A stretch of DNA of 64,000 bases from Cryobacterium mannosilyticum (GTDB lineage Bacteria > Actinomycetota > Actinomycetes > Actinomycetales > Microbacteriaceae), in assembly GCF_004402705.1 (NCBI RefSeq), contig NZ_SOFM01000006.1, positions 1-64,000 on the forward strand, in the 5' to 3' direction. Under the pieces are notes generated by a model. The model saw nothing but the letters and a program-made list of their open reading frames with translations. It was not told where the DNA came from and made no database searches. A program made the position numbers and the translations under genes. Shown here piece by piece: positions 16,030-24,600 of the stretch (position 1 is its first letter; every line of letters begins with the position of its first letter).

Positions 16030-17478
16030 CTAGAGGTACTTCGGCGCCTCCGACAGCACCCCGTGCAGGATTTCGCCGATCTCGCGGAACTCGGCCGGTC
16101 CGATGGTCAGCGGGGGAGCGAGCTGAACCACCGGGTCGCCCCGGTCGTCGGCCCGGCAGTAGAGGCCCGCCTCGAACAAGGCCTTGGACAGGTAGCCGCG
16201 CAGCAGGCGCTCCGACTCGGCGTCGGTGAAAGTCTCCTTGGTTGCCTTGTCCTTGACCAGTTCGATGCCGAAGAAGTAGCCCTCGCCGCGCACATCGCCC
16301 ACGATCGGCAGGTCGAGCAGCTTCTCGAGCTCGGCGCGGAAGACAGGCGAATTCTCGCGCACGTTCTCGTTGAGCTTCTCCTCCTCGAAAATGTCGAGGT
16401 TGGCCAGCGCCACAGCCGACGACACCGGGTGGCCGCCGAAAGTGTAGCCGTGGTAGAACGTGGTGTCGCCGTGCTTGAACGGTTCGTAGATGCGGTCGCT
16501 GACGATGGTCGCGCCGATCGGCGAGTAGCCGCTCGTCATGCCCTTCGCGCAGGTGATCATGTCCGGCTCGATCCCGAAGGTGGTGGAGGCGAACATGTTG
16601 CCGATCCGGCCGAAGGCGGTGATGACCTCGTCCGCGACGAGCAGCACGTCGTACTGGTCGCAGATTTCGCGGACCCGCTTGAAGTAGCCGGGGGGCGGCG
16701 GGAAGCATCCGCCAGAGTTCTGGACGGGCTCCAGGAACACGGCGGCAACCGTCTCCGGGCCCTCGAACTGGATCATCTCCTCGATCCGGTTCGCGGCCCA
16801 CAGGCCGAACTTCTCCACGTCGTCGCCGAGGCCGGAGCCCATCTCGTCCGCGCGGTAGAAGTTGGTGTTGGGAACCCGGAAACCGCCGGGCGTGACCGGT
16901 TCGAACATCTCCTTCATGGCCGGGATCCCGGTGATCGCCAGGGCGCCCTGCGGTGTGCCGTGGTAGGCGACGTTGCGGGAGATCACCTTGTGCTTGGTCG
17001 GCCGGCCCTGCAGTTTCCAGTAGTACTTGGCCAGCTTGAAGGCGGTCTCGACCGCTTCGCCGCCGCCGGTGGAGTAGAAGACGCGGTTCAGGTCGCCGGG
17101 AGCGTAGGACGCCAGCCGGTCGGCCAATTCGATCGCGTTCGGGTGCGCATAGGACCAGATCGGGAAGAAGGCCAGTTCCTCGGCCTGCCTGGCCGCCACC
17201 TCGGCCAGGCGTTTGCGCCCGTGGCCGACGTTCACGGTGAACAGGCCGCTGAGCCCGTCGATGTATTTCTTGCCGTGCGAGTCCCAGATGTGATGACCGA
17301 GGCCCTTGGTGATGATCGGTACCCCGGCGCCGGACTCCAGCACGGACTGGCGGGAGAAATGCATCCAGAGGTGGTCCTTCGCCTTCTGCTGCATCGCCGC
17401 GTTCTCGGCGTCGGTGAAGACGGGAGGCGATGCTTCGGCGGAGATTGTTTCGGTGGTTTCAGGCGCAGTGATTGTCAT
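16030..17478 (-). CDS. Class III PLP aminotransferase (putative amine/omega-amino acid:pyruvate transaminase)
   Basis: A 482-residue fold-type I aminotransferase. It has the substrate/PLP region with YSTGGGEAVETAFKLAKYYW, the acidic PLP-ring partner in LLVADEVITAFGR, the Schiff-base Lys in MITCAKGMTSGYSPIGA and the FYHGYTFGGHPVSSAVALANLD segment. It resembles the pyruvate-linked group acting on putrescine, beta-alanine or other amines, so a role in amine catabolism is likely but the substrate is unproven. It begins 3 nt after the Lrp-family gene stop, so both form one operon. Confidence 0.85.
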   Translation of the reverse strand: MTITAPETTETISAEASPPVFTDAENAAMQQKAKDHLWMHFSRQSVLESGAGVPIITKGLGHHIWDSHGKKYIDGLSGLFTVNVGHGRKRLAEVAARQAEELAFFPIWSYAHPNAIELADRLASYAPGDLNRVFYSTGGGEAVETAFKLAKYYWKLQGRPTKHKVISRNVAYHGTPQGALAITGIPAMKEMFEPVTPGGFRVPNTNFYRADEMGSGLGDDVEKFGLWAANRIEEMIQFEGPETVAAVFLEPVQNSGGCFPPPPGYFKRVREICDQYDVLLVADEVITAFGRIGNMFASTTFGIEPDMITCAKGMTSGYSPIGATIVSDRIYEPFKHGDTTFYHGYTFGGHPVSSAVALANLDIFEEEKLNENVRENSPVFRAELEKLLDLPIVGDVRGEGYFFGIELVKDKATKETFTDAESERLLRGYLSKALFEAGLYCRADDRGDPVVQLAPPLTIGPAEFREIGEILHGVLSEAPKYL

Positions 17479-17481
17479 TTT

Positions 17482-17964
17482 TTACCGTGTTCCCCAGTTG
17501 TAGAGCTGTTTGTGGAGTTTGAGATAGACGAAGGTCTCGGTGGAGTTGACTCCCTCGAGGCTGCGGATCTGCGAGTTGAGCAGAGCGATGAGCTCGTCGT
17601 CGTCTTCGCAGACGACCTCAGCGAGGATGTCGAACGATCCAGCGGTGAGCACGACATAGTCGACGGCCGGGATGGCGGCGAGCTTGTCGGCCAGGATCCG
17701 GGTGTCGCCGCTGGCGCGGATGCCGATCATGGCCTGGCGGTAGAAGCCGAGCTGCATCGGATCGGTCACGGCGACCACTTGCATGACGCCGGACTCGGTG
17801 AGCTTCTGCACCCGCTGCCGCACCGCTGCTTCGCTGAGGCCCACGGCCTTGCCGATCTCGGCATAGGAACGCCGCCCGTCGACCTGCAGCTGTTCGATGA
17901 TCTTCTTGGATACCTCGTCCAGCTGGGCGGGCTTCGCTGCCGCACCACGTCCATTTGCGCTCAT
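17482..17964 (-). CDS. Lrp/AsnC family transcriptional regulator
   Basis: A 160-residue feast/famine regulator: N-terminal winged helix-turn-helix (LDEVSKKIIEQLQVDGRRSYAEIGKAVGLSEAAVRQRVQKL) and a C-terminal RAM ligand domain (GVNSTETFVYLKLHKQLYNWG). It is the first gene of the operon with the class III aminotransferase and is its likely local regulator, responding to an amino acid or amine. Reverse-strand CATAAT sits 6 nt before the ATG, indicating leaderless transcription. An inverted repeat lies a little further upstream. Confidence 0.92.
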   Translation of the reverse strand: MSANGRGAAAKPAQLDEVSKKIIEQLQVDGRRSYAEIGKAVGLSEAAVRQRVQKLTESGVMQVVAVTDPMQLGFYRQAMIGIRASGDTRILADKLAAIPAVDYVVLTAGSFDILAEVVCEDDDELIALLNSQIRSLEGVNSTETFVYLKLHKQLYNWGTR

Positions 17965-17970
17965 CCAGCG

Positions 17971-17976
17971 ATTATG
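17971..17976 (-). promoter_or_regulatory. -10 box (CATAAT) of the Lrp gene, leaderless type
   Basis: CATAAT differs from TATAAT at one base and ends 6 nt before the ATG at 17964 on the reverse strand. Confidence 0.45.
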
Positions 17977-18000
17977 TCAGTGAGATTGCCATTCGGCAAG

Positions 18001-18038
18001 GGATTCCGTAGCCAAAAGGGTGCAAAACTGCGGAATCC
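18001..18038. promoter_or_regulatory. Inverted repeat upstream of the Lrp gene, candidate operator
   Basis: GGATTCCG (18001-18008) and CGGAATCC (18031-18038) are perfect 8-base arms 22 nt apart. A second small dyad, TTGCC/GGCAA, lies just before it. Lrp-family proteins usually autoregulate, so this is a candidate operator; the wide spacing is a weak point. Confidence 0.35.
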
Positions 18039-18084
18039 AGAGCTATGACTGGATTACTGGTCGCCCTTTCGTCGCCGGCGGGAT

Positions 18085-18150
18085 GTGCGGACAATGAGTC
18101 GTGCCGGACAATGTGTCGTGCCGGACAATGGGTCGGGTCGGACACTGAGC
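18085..18150 (+). repeat. Four tandem copies of a ~17-bp repeat upstream of the FHA gene
   Basis: Imperfect head-to-tail copies at 18085-18100, 18101-18117, 18118-18134 and 18135-18150 share the core GTGCCGGACAATG; copies 2 and 3 differ at one base. The array ends 15 nt before the FHA gene start, within the region expected to hold its promoter or leader. Either a cluster of binding sites or a remnant of a mobile-element end. Confidence 0.75.
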
Positions 18151-18164
18151 GGAAGGCCGGTTCT

Positions 18165-19229
18165 ATGGCACGCGTTGGGTACCTGGTGGCGCCGGGGGAA
18201 GAGGCCGAGTGGTCCTTCGTCGTCGGGCGCGCATTCCTGGCCGCCCTCCCGGCGGCGACGCCGACCGCGGTCGTGGCCGCGCTGGACGCCCTGTCCGGCG
18301 AGCAGACGGTGGAGGCGGAGGCGCTGGTCGCGCTGCTGCCGCTACGCGGCGACCAGGCGGTCGCCAGCTTCGCGGTGATCGTGCAGCGGGATCCCACCGA
18401 CGAGGACGGCGTGCCGGTGTCGGTGATAGTGCGCGGCGAGATCGCGGTCGACGTGTTCTCGGTGGGTGGGTCACGGCGATTCGTGGCCGGAGACATCCGT
18501 CCGTGGCTGCTCGCCGATTTCCGGGCCGTGACCGGCCTCGTGATCGGCGGCCCGGGGCGCGCAGTCGTGCCGGCCGGGCTGCTCGACTCCGGACGACTCT
18601 TCCTCGGCGGCACGGTCTCGGCGAGCCGGCTGTTCTGGACGCTCGTGGATCAGCCCGAGAGCATGGAGGCGACGATCATCCGCGCCCCGCGCCCGCCGGC
18701 CGTCGACGCGGACACGGTGCTCCGCGTGCCGAGGGTGCAGGAGGACACGGTGATCCTGCCGCCGCCGGGTTCCCGGGGACGGCGGCATGGGTCCGTTCCG
18801 GCCGACGTCGTCGCCCCGGCGGGTCAGGCGGGACAGGGGCGACAGGCGGGACAGGAGGCCCGGCCGGCCGCTTCCGACCGCGTGCTCTATGGACTGCGCC
18901 TGCCCGACGGAACGGAGCTGCGGCTCGATACGGCCTGCCGGCTGGGTCGGCACCCGCGTCCGGCCCGGGTGGCCGAAGTGCCGCCGCCGCGGCTGTTCGA
19001 GGTGGCTTCGCCGACCTCGGCCGTGTCGGGAACCCACCTCGACATCCGCCAGGTCGGCGACTCGGTGGTGGTGACAGATCTCGGCTCCACGAACGGCACC
19101 GTCGTCACGCTTCCCCGGCGACGCCCGCAACGGCTGGTCTCCGGGCAGTCCCTCGCCGTGCTCCCCGGTACGAGACTGGACATCGGGGACGGTAATATCA
19201 TCGAGATCCTCCCCACGAACGGCGACTAG
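18165..19229 (+). CDS. FHA domain protein, first gene of the kinase/secretion-like cluster
   Basis: A 354-residue protein. Residues 1-170 are an unrecognised Val/Ala-rich alpha/beta region; 175-250 are a Pro/Arg/Gln-rich linker containing threonines in acidic or hydrophobic settings (EATII, ADTVL, EDTVIL); the C-terminal ~95 residues form an FHA domain with GRHPRP, SGTHLDI and VVTDLGSTNGTVV, which binds phosphothreonine peptides. It is encoded just upstream of a PP2C phosphatase and a Ser/Thr kinase and is a probable client of both. GGAAGG precedes the ATG at 18165. An upstream start at 18045 would run through the tandem repeats, so I reject it. Confidence 0.85.
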   Translation: MARVGYLVAPGEEAEWSFVVGRAFLAALPAATPTAVVAALDALSGEQTVEAEALVALLPLRGDQAVASFAVIVQRDPTDEDGVPVSVIVRGEIAVDVFSVGGSRRFVAGDIRPWLLADFRAVTGLVIGGPGRAVVPAGLLDSGRLFLGGTVSASRLFWTLVDQPESMEATIIRAPRPPAVDADTVLRVPRVQEDTVILPPPGSRGRRHGSVPADVVAPAGQAGQGRQAGQEARPAASDRVLYGLRLPDGTELRLDTACRLGRHPRPARVAEVPPPRLFEVASPTSAVSGTHLDIRQVGDSVVVTDLGSTNGTVVTLPRRRPQRLVSGQSLAVLPGTRLDIGDGNIIEILPTNGD

Positions 19230-19256
19230 CCGGCTCCGTGTCCACGCGCCAATTTT

Positions 19257-19262
19257 GGAAGG
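19257..19262 (+). promoter_or_regulatory. Ribosome binding site deciding the phosphatase start
   Basis: GGAAGG with 7-nt spacing to GTG 19270 selects that codon over the in-frame TTG at 19255, which partly overlaps the site. Confidence 0.7.
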
Positions 19263-19269
19263 CACAATC

Positions 19270-20058
19270 GTGACCCAGATTGGTCAGAGCTCAACCGGCA
19301 TCAGGATCGAGCTTCCGTCGCTGCATAAGACCGTCACACTGGCCTGGGCGGCGCTGACCGACACCGGGCACCGCCGCGAGGTCAACGAGGACAGCCTTCT
19401 TTCCGAGCCGCCGATCTTCGCCGTCGCCGACGGCATGGGCGGGCACTCGGCCGGCGACGTCGCCAGTGCCGCGGTGGTCACCCGGCTGGCCGAATTCGCC
19501 GGGCGCGATCACCTCGAACCCGACGCGATCAACGGGGCGCTCAGTCTCGCCGTCTCCGACATGGCAACGGGCGAAGGCGTCACGGACCTCGGAACCGGGA
19601 CGACGGTGACCGGGGTCGCCATCGCTGTCGTCTCCGGGGTGCCCCAGTGGATCGTCTTCAACATCGGTGATTCACGCGTGTACCAGTTGACCTCCGGCGT
19701 TCTCGAACAGGTCACCACCGACCACTCCGTGGTGCAGGAACTCGTCGACGCCGGGCGCATCACCCGCGATGAAGCGGATGTGCACCCCCACGGCAATATC
19801 ATCACCCGGGCCGTCGGATTCCACGAGCCGCCGGTCCCCGACTACCGGGTGCTTCCGATCCAGCCGGGGATGCGACTGCTGATCTGCTCAGACGGCCTCA
19901 CCAAGGAACTCACGGCCTACGGCATCCGTCATTTCCTGATCTCGAACCCGCGGGCAGCCGACGCGGCGAAGTCGCTTGTCGACGCCGCACTCGAGAACGG
20001 CGGACGCGACAATGTCACCGTGATCGTGCTCGACGTGATCGATGTCGGCGAGGTCTAA
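19270..20058 (+). CDS. PP2C-family Ser/Thr protein phosphatase (PstP/PrpC-like)
   Basis: Removes phosphate from Ser/Thr residues, opposing the kinase encoded next. Its 262 residues cover one PP2C (PPM) catalytic domain with metal-binding motifs RREVNEDSLL, VADGMGGHSAGDVAS, NIGDSRVYQL, TTDHSVVQEL, LLICSDGLTKEL and GGRDNVTVIVL. Unlike mycobacterial PstP it has no TM segment, so it is cytoplasmic. Start: GTG at 19270, 7 nt after a perfect GGAAGG (19257-19262); a TTG five codons earlier is less likely because it overlaps that site. Confidence 0.93.
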   Translation: MTQIGQSSTGIRIELPSLHKTVTLAWAALTDTGHRREVNEDSLLSEPPIFAVADGMGGHSAGDVASAAVVTRLAEFAGRDHLEPDAINGALSLAVSDMATGEGVTDLGTGTTVTGVAIAVVSGVPQWIVFNIGDSRVYQLTSGVLEQVTTDHSVVQELVDAGRITRDEADVHPHGNIITRAVGFHEPPVPDYRVLPIQPGMRLLICSDGLTKELTAYGIRHFLISNPRAADAAKSLVDAALENGGRDNVTVIVLDVIDVGEV

Positions 20059-20118
20059 CCTCAGCCGTACCCCCAGAGTTGGGGTAGTCGCTTCAGGCTG
20101 TGCGGCTCGACCGTTGCC

Positions 20119-20124
20119 TAGACT
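20119..20124 (+). promoter_or_regulatory. Candidate -10 box (TAGACT) of the kinase operon
   Basis: TAGACT fits TANNNT and would start transcription near 20131, giving a leader of about 74 nt before the kinase. No clear -35 is visible. Confidence 0.35.
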
Positions 20125-20130
20125 TATCAG

Positions 20131-20162
20131 ACGCTCGTTCGTTTTACCCGTTCGACGAGCGT
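20131..20162 (+). promoter_or_regulatory. Stem-loop in the kinase mRNA leader
   Basis: ACGCTCGT (20131-20138) pairs perfectly with ACGAGCGT (20155-20162) around a 16-nt loop. It begins where transcription should start from the TAGACT box and leaves the downstream GGGGAGG site free. It could stabilise the mRNA end or be a regulator-binding dyad. Confidence 0.4.
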
Positions 20163-20204
20163 TCACAGCACGCTCGACACGCACCGTTACACGGGGAGGC
20201 GAAC

Positions 20205-21626
20205 ATGGCTCGGCGATTGCCCTCGACGCCCCCGAATCTCCCGGGCTTCTCCTACCTGAGGGTGCTCGGATCAGGCGGCTTCGCCGACGTGTTCCTGTAT
20301 GAGCAGAACATGCCCAGGCGCCAGGTTGCCGTCAAGGTGCTACTGGCCGAAATCGTGAACGACCATGTGCGCCAGCTGTTCCAGGCCGAAGCCAACCTGA
20401 TGGCACAGCTCAGCTCGCACCCGTCGATCCTGACGGTCTTCCAAGCCAGTGTGTCCGCCGACGGGCGGCCGTACCTGGTGATGGAGTACTGTTCCTCCAC
20501 GCTCAGCCAGCGGTATCGGGTCGAAGCTCTGTCGGTGCCCGAGGTGCTGCGGATCGGCATCAAGATCGCCAGCGCGGTGGAGACCGCCCACCAGAGCGGG
20601 GTGCTGCACCGCGACCTCAAACCGTCGAACATCCTGGTCACGGCCTATGGTCATCCGGTCCTGTCCGACTTCGGGATCGCGGCCACCCTCGGCGAGGTGG
20701 AGAACTCCGAAGCGATCGGGCTGTCGATACCCTGGTCGGCCCCCGAGGTGCTCCTCGACGAGATTTCCGGCTCGATCGCCTCCGAGGTGTGGTCGCTGGG
20801 TGCGACCCTGTACTCGCTGCTGGCCGGACGGTCCCCGTTCGAGCTGCCGGGCGAGGAGAACAGCTCGGCCCGGATCATGGCCAGGATCAACAAGGCCAGG
20901 ATCCCGGCCCTGGACCGGGCGGATGTGCCGGCCCGGCTCGAATTCATCCTGGCGAAGACCATGTCCCGGCGCCCGGAGCTGCGGCAGCGCAGTGTGCTCG
21001 AGCTCATCCGCGAGCTGCAATCGGTGGAGGCGGAACTGGGTCTGCCGCAGACCCCGCTCGAAGTCGTGATGGATGGCTGGGCCACGGACACCGTCGCCGA
21101 CCAGTCGGACAAGACCCGGATCACCGCCGTCAACTCGGTCGACGCCTACGCCGGCCGGCGCCGCCGCCGCAGGCCGGAGGCGGCGACGAGCCTGGCCCGT
21201 TCGGCGACCCGGCCGCCCAGCCTCACCGGCGGCGAGTCCGTGACGACCGCGCACCGACCCGGGCGGCGGACCCTGACCCTCTGGGCGTTCATTGCGGCAG
21301 CGGTGATCATCGTCGGCCTCGCCGCCACCGCAGCGACGGTCCTCGTTCGCCAGGTCGGCTCCGGCATCCCCACGGTCAGCGACGTGTCGGGGGAGCTCCG
21401 GAACGGCACGGTGCAGTTCAGCTGGGCCGACCCGGGGGTGAGGGACGGTGACAGCTACGTCGTGGCGCTGCGTACCGGGGAGAGCAGCATCCAGCGCGGA
21501 ACCGAATTCAGCGTCGACCCCAAGGGCCAGCCCCGGGTCTGCGTGACCGTGACCGTCAACCGCGACGGCAAGGGCGGGACGCCCAGTGGGGAGAAGTGCG
21601 TCGACACCGCTGGTGACGGCCCATGA
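20205..21626 (+). CDS. Membrane Ser/Thr protein kinase with an extracytoplasmic Fn3-like domain
   Basis: A 473-residue Hanks-type kinase. Its catalytic domain (about 1-275) has the P-loop LGSGGFADVF, VAVKVL lysine, HRDLKPSNIL catalytic loop, SDFGIA metal site and SAPEVL. A basic linker follows (RRRRRRPEAATS-like), then one TM helix (about 357-380, LWAFIAAAVIIVGLAATAATVL) and an external ~90-residue Fn3-like domain with two cysteines. So it is a PknB-like receptor kinase with an Fn3 domain in place of PASTA repeats. GGGGAGG precedes the ATG. Its stop overlaps the start of the giant Ig/Fn3 gene (ATGA). Confidence 0.9.
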   Translation: MARRLPSTPPNLPGFSYLRVLGSGGFADVFLYEQNMPRRQVAVKVLLAEIVNDHVRQLFQAEANLMAQLSSHPSILTVFQASVSADGRPYLVMEYCSSTLSQRYRVEALSVPEVLRIGIKIASAVETAHQSGVLHRDLKPSNILVTAYGHPVLSDFGIAATLGEVENSEAIGLSIPWSAPEVLLDEISGSIASEVWSLGATLYSLLAGRSPFELPGEENSSARIMARINKARIPALDRADVPARLEFILAKTMSRRPELRQRSVLELIRELQSVEAELGLPQTPLEVVMDGWATDTVADQSDKTRITAVNSVDAYAGRRRRRRPEAATSLARSATRPPSLTGGESVTTAHRPGRRTLTLWAFIAAAVIIVGLAATAATVLVRQVGSGIPTVSDVSGELRNGTVQFSWADPGVRDGDSYVVALRTGESSIQRGTEFSVDPKGQPRVCVTVTVNRDGKGGTPSGEKCVDTAGDGP

Positions 21627-24600
21627 TCCGCCGGTGGCTCTCCGCCCACCGGTCGCTGTTCACCACGATGCTGAGCGGCACCGTCATCGTGGCGGTCATT
21701 GCCACCGTGGCGATTGTGTCGGGCGGCTACACCGCCCAGCGGCTCGATCTCGGCGATGCCGCCGTCTGGGTGACGAACGAGGCCCGCCAGGTCGTCGGAC
21801 GAGCCAACACGGCCGTGTTCGAGCTCAACACCGTTGTCGAAGCCGGCAGCTCCCGGCTCGATGTCGTGCAGCAGGGAGCCACCGTCCTGGTGCTCGACCG
21901 CGGCAACAACTCCGTCGACATCGTCGACCCGGCAACGGCGAAGGTCACCGAGAGCGTGGCGCTGCCGCCCAAGGCGCCGGGCATCTTCCTCGCCGGTGAT
22001 CGTGCCGTCGTCGTCTCGAACGGCGACGTCTGGAATCTGGCGGCCGACCGGCTCGCCGGCTTCGACAGCACGGCAGAGCCGGGGCTCTCCTTCGGCGCCG
22101 GGTCCGTGGTCAGCGCGGACGCCGACGGGATGCTGTACGCCTTCACACCGGCGACCGGCTCCCTGTCGCTCGTCGAACCGGCCCGTCCGGACGCGATCGC
22201 CTCAACCGTGGCGGTGGCCGCCGGCGCCCCGGAAGACAGCTACCAGCTGACCAGCGTCGCCGGCCAGTGGGCGCTCTTCAACGCGACGACCCTGCGACTG
22301 TTCCTTCCCGGCGGCGAGACCGACCTCTCCCGGGACATCCGAGCCGGCGACAGACCGAAGCTGCAGGAGCCCGGCGTTCACGGCGACCGGGTACTGGTCG
22401 CGCACGGCGGTGGGCTCGAGGCGGTTCCCCTGGCCGGCGGGACCGCGTCGACCGTGGTCAGCGGACGATCCGGGCAGACCGTCGCCCCAGCCTCGGACGA
22501 CAGCTGCTCATATGCCGCCTGGGGAGACGGCACCGTGTGGCGCGACTGTGCGGGCGACCCGGCGAACGGAAGGACCGAGACCCTCACCGGCCTCGCGGGC
22601 GACGCCCGGCTCGCCTTCCGCCGCAACGGCACGGGGATGGTGCTCAACGACGCTCTCAATGGGGCAGCGTGGGCGGTGCAGCACGGGAACGAGCTCATCG
22701 ACAACTGGGCCGAGCTGATCGACACCAACCAGGACCAGCAGAGGGTCGTGGAGAACAACGACGACACCCCGCCGGAGTTCGAGAAGGCGCAGGTCCCGCC
22801 GGTCGCCGTCGACGACGCGTTCGGGGCGCGGCCAGGGCGAACCGTCATCCTGCCCGTGCTGCTGAACGACTTCGACCCGAACGGCGACGTCCTGGTGATC
22901 GACTCGCTCACCACCCTCCGACCCGAGACGGGGAGACTCGACCTGGTCGGGAACACCCAGCAGGTTCAGTTGACGCTGGAACCGACCGCGACGGGAGCGG
23001 TGAGCTTCGGCTACACCGTCAATGACGGCCGGGGCGGCAAAGCCTCGGCCACGGTCACGGTCACCATCCGGGGCCCGGAGGAGAACTCGGCCCCGGCGCA
23101 GGCGCGGGGCACCCACACGACGGTGAGGGCCGGCGGCCGGGTGACCAGCCAGGTGCTCGGCGACTGGGTCGACCCGGACGGCGATCCGATCTACCTGACC
23201 GAGGCGACCGCCGTGGCGCCGGACCAGATCAGCTTCACCCCGGGCGGCGCCGTCGTCTACACGGATGCCGGCAGCAGTTCCGACGCGAAGTCGATCGGCC
23301 TCACCGTGTCCGACGGCCGGGCGACGGGCACCGGGACGCTCCAGGTGACGGTCCGTCCCTCCGGATCGGTGCCGATAGTCGCCGAAGCCTTCGTCGTGCT
23401 CGCCACCGCCGGCGTCGAGGTGACGGTGTCTCCGCTCGAGCACGTCCGCGGCGGATCGGCGCCCCTCCGCCTGAGCAGCGTGCCGGCGAAGCCGGATGTG
23501 ACCATCACCCCGGACTACGACGGCGGAAGCTTCCGCTTCGCCAGCAGCGCGATCGGTGTGCACGAGATCGAATACGCGGTGACGGACGGCGCGCTCACCG
23601 CGACCGGTCGCATCCGCGTCAACGTTTCCGCGGCACCCGACGCCAACAGCACCCCCATCACCGTTCCGCACACCGCGTTCGTGCGCGGCCAGCAAGCCAC
23701 CCTGGTGGACGTGCTGGCGACCGACATCGACCCGGCCGGTGGCGTGCTGCTGGTCACCGGCACGATGAACGTGCCGCCCGTGAGCGGGCTGCGCGTCGAG
23801 ATCCTCGACCAGCGCATCATCAGGGTCACCCTCACCAAGCCACTCGAGAACGGCTCGGTCGCGTTCGGCTACCGGATCAGCAATGGACTGGCCGAGGCCG
23901 AGGGGATGGTGACGGTGATCGAGATCCCGCCACCGGCCCGGAAGCAGGCACCCCTCGCCGTGCCGGACACGGTCTCCGTGCGGGTCGGCGATGCCATCGA
24001 TGTGCCCGTGCTGGCGAACGACGAACATCCCGATGGCGACATCCTCACGCTCGATCCCACCCTCGCCACCGGGCTCCCGGCCGAAGCAGGCCTGCTCTTC
24101 GCGTCGGGCACCGTGCTGCGCTACCTTGCCCCGAACACGACCGGCAACTTCACCGCGGTCTACCGGGTGAACGCGCCGGACGGCCAGTTCGCCAACGCCG
24201 AGGTGCGCATCTCGGTGCGGGAAGCCGACCCCAACTCGAACAATCCGCCCGTGCCGAAGACGGTGACCGCCCGAGTGCTTGCCGGCGACACGGTGCGCAT
24301 CCCCATCCCGCTGTCGGGAATCGACCCCGACGGCGACTCTGTGCAACTGGTCGGCCAGGAAACCAACCCCGGCAAGGGCTCGGTGACGATCGGAAGCTCC
24401 GACTCGATCGACTACACCGCGGGGGACTACTCGGCCGGCACGGACACCTTCACCTACTCGGTCGTCGACGCCCTCGGCGCCCGCGCCGTCGGCACCGTGC
24501 GGGTCGGAATCAGCCCGCGGCTGGACGGCGCCCGCAACCCGGTCGCCGCGCCGGATGAGGTCATCGTGCGCCCGGGTTCCACGGTCAGGGTGCGCGTGCT

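Noticed and set aside
16063..18048. 661-residue forward frame opposite the aminotransferase and Lrp genes
   Set aside because: Crosses the boundary of two well-supported reverse genes and has no motifs.
18085..18150. CRISPR array
   Set aside because: Repeats are only 17 bp, contiguous and without spacers; no cas genes are present.
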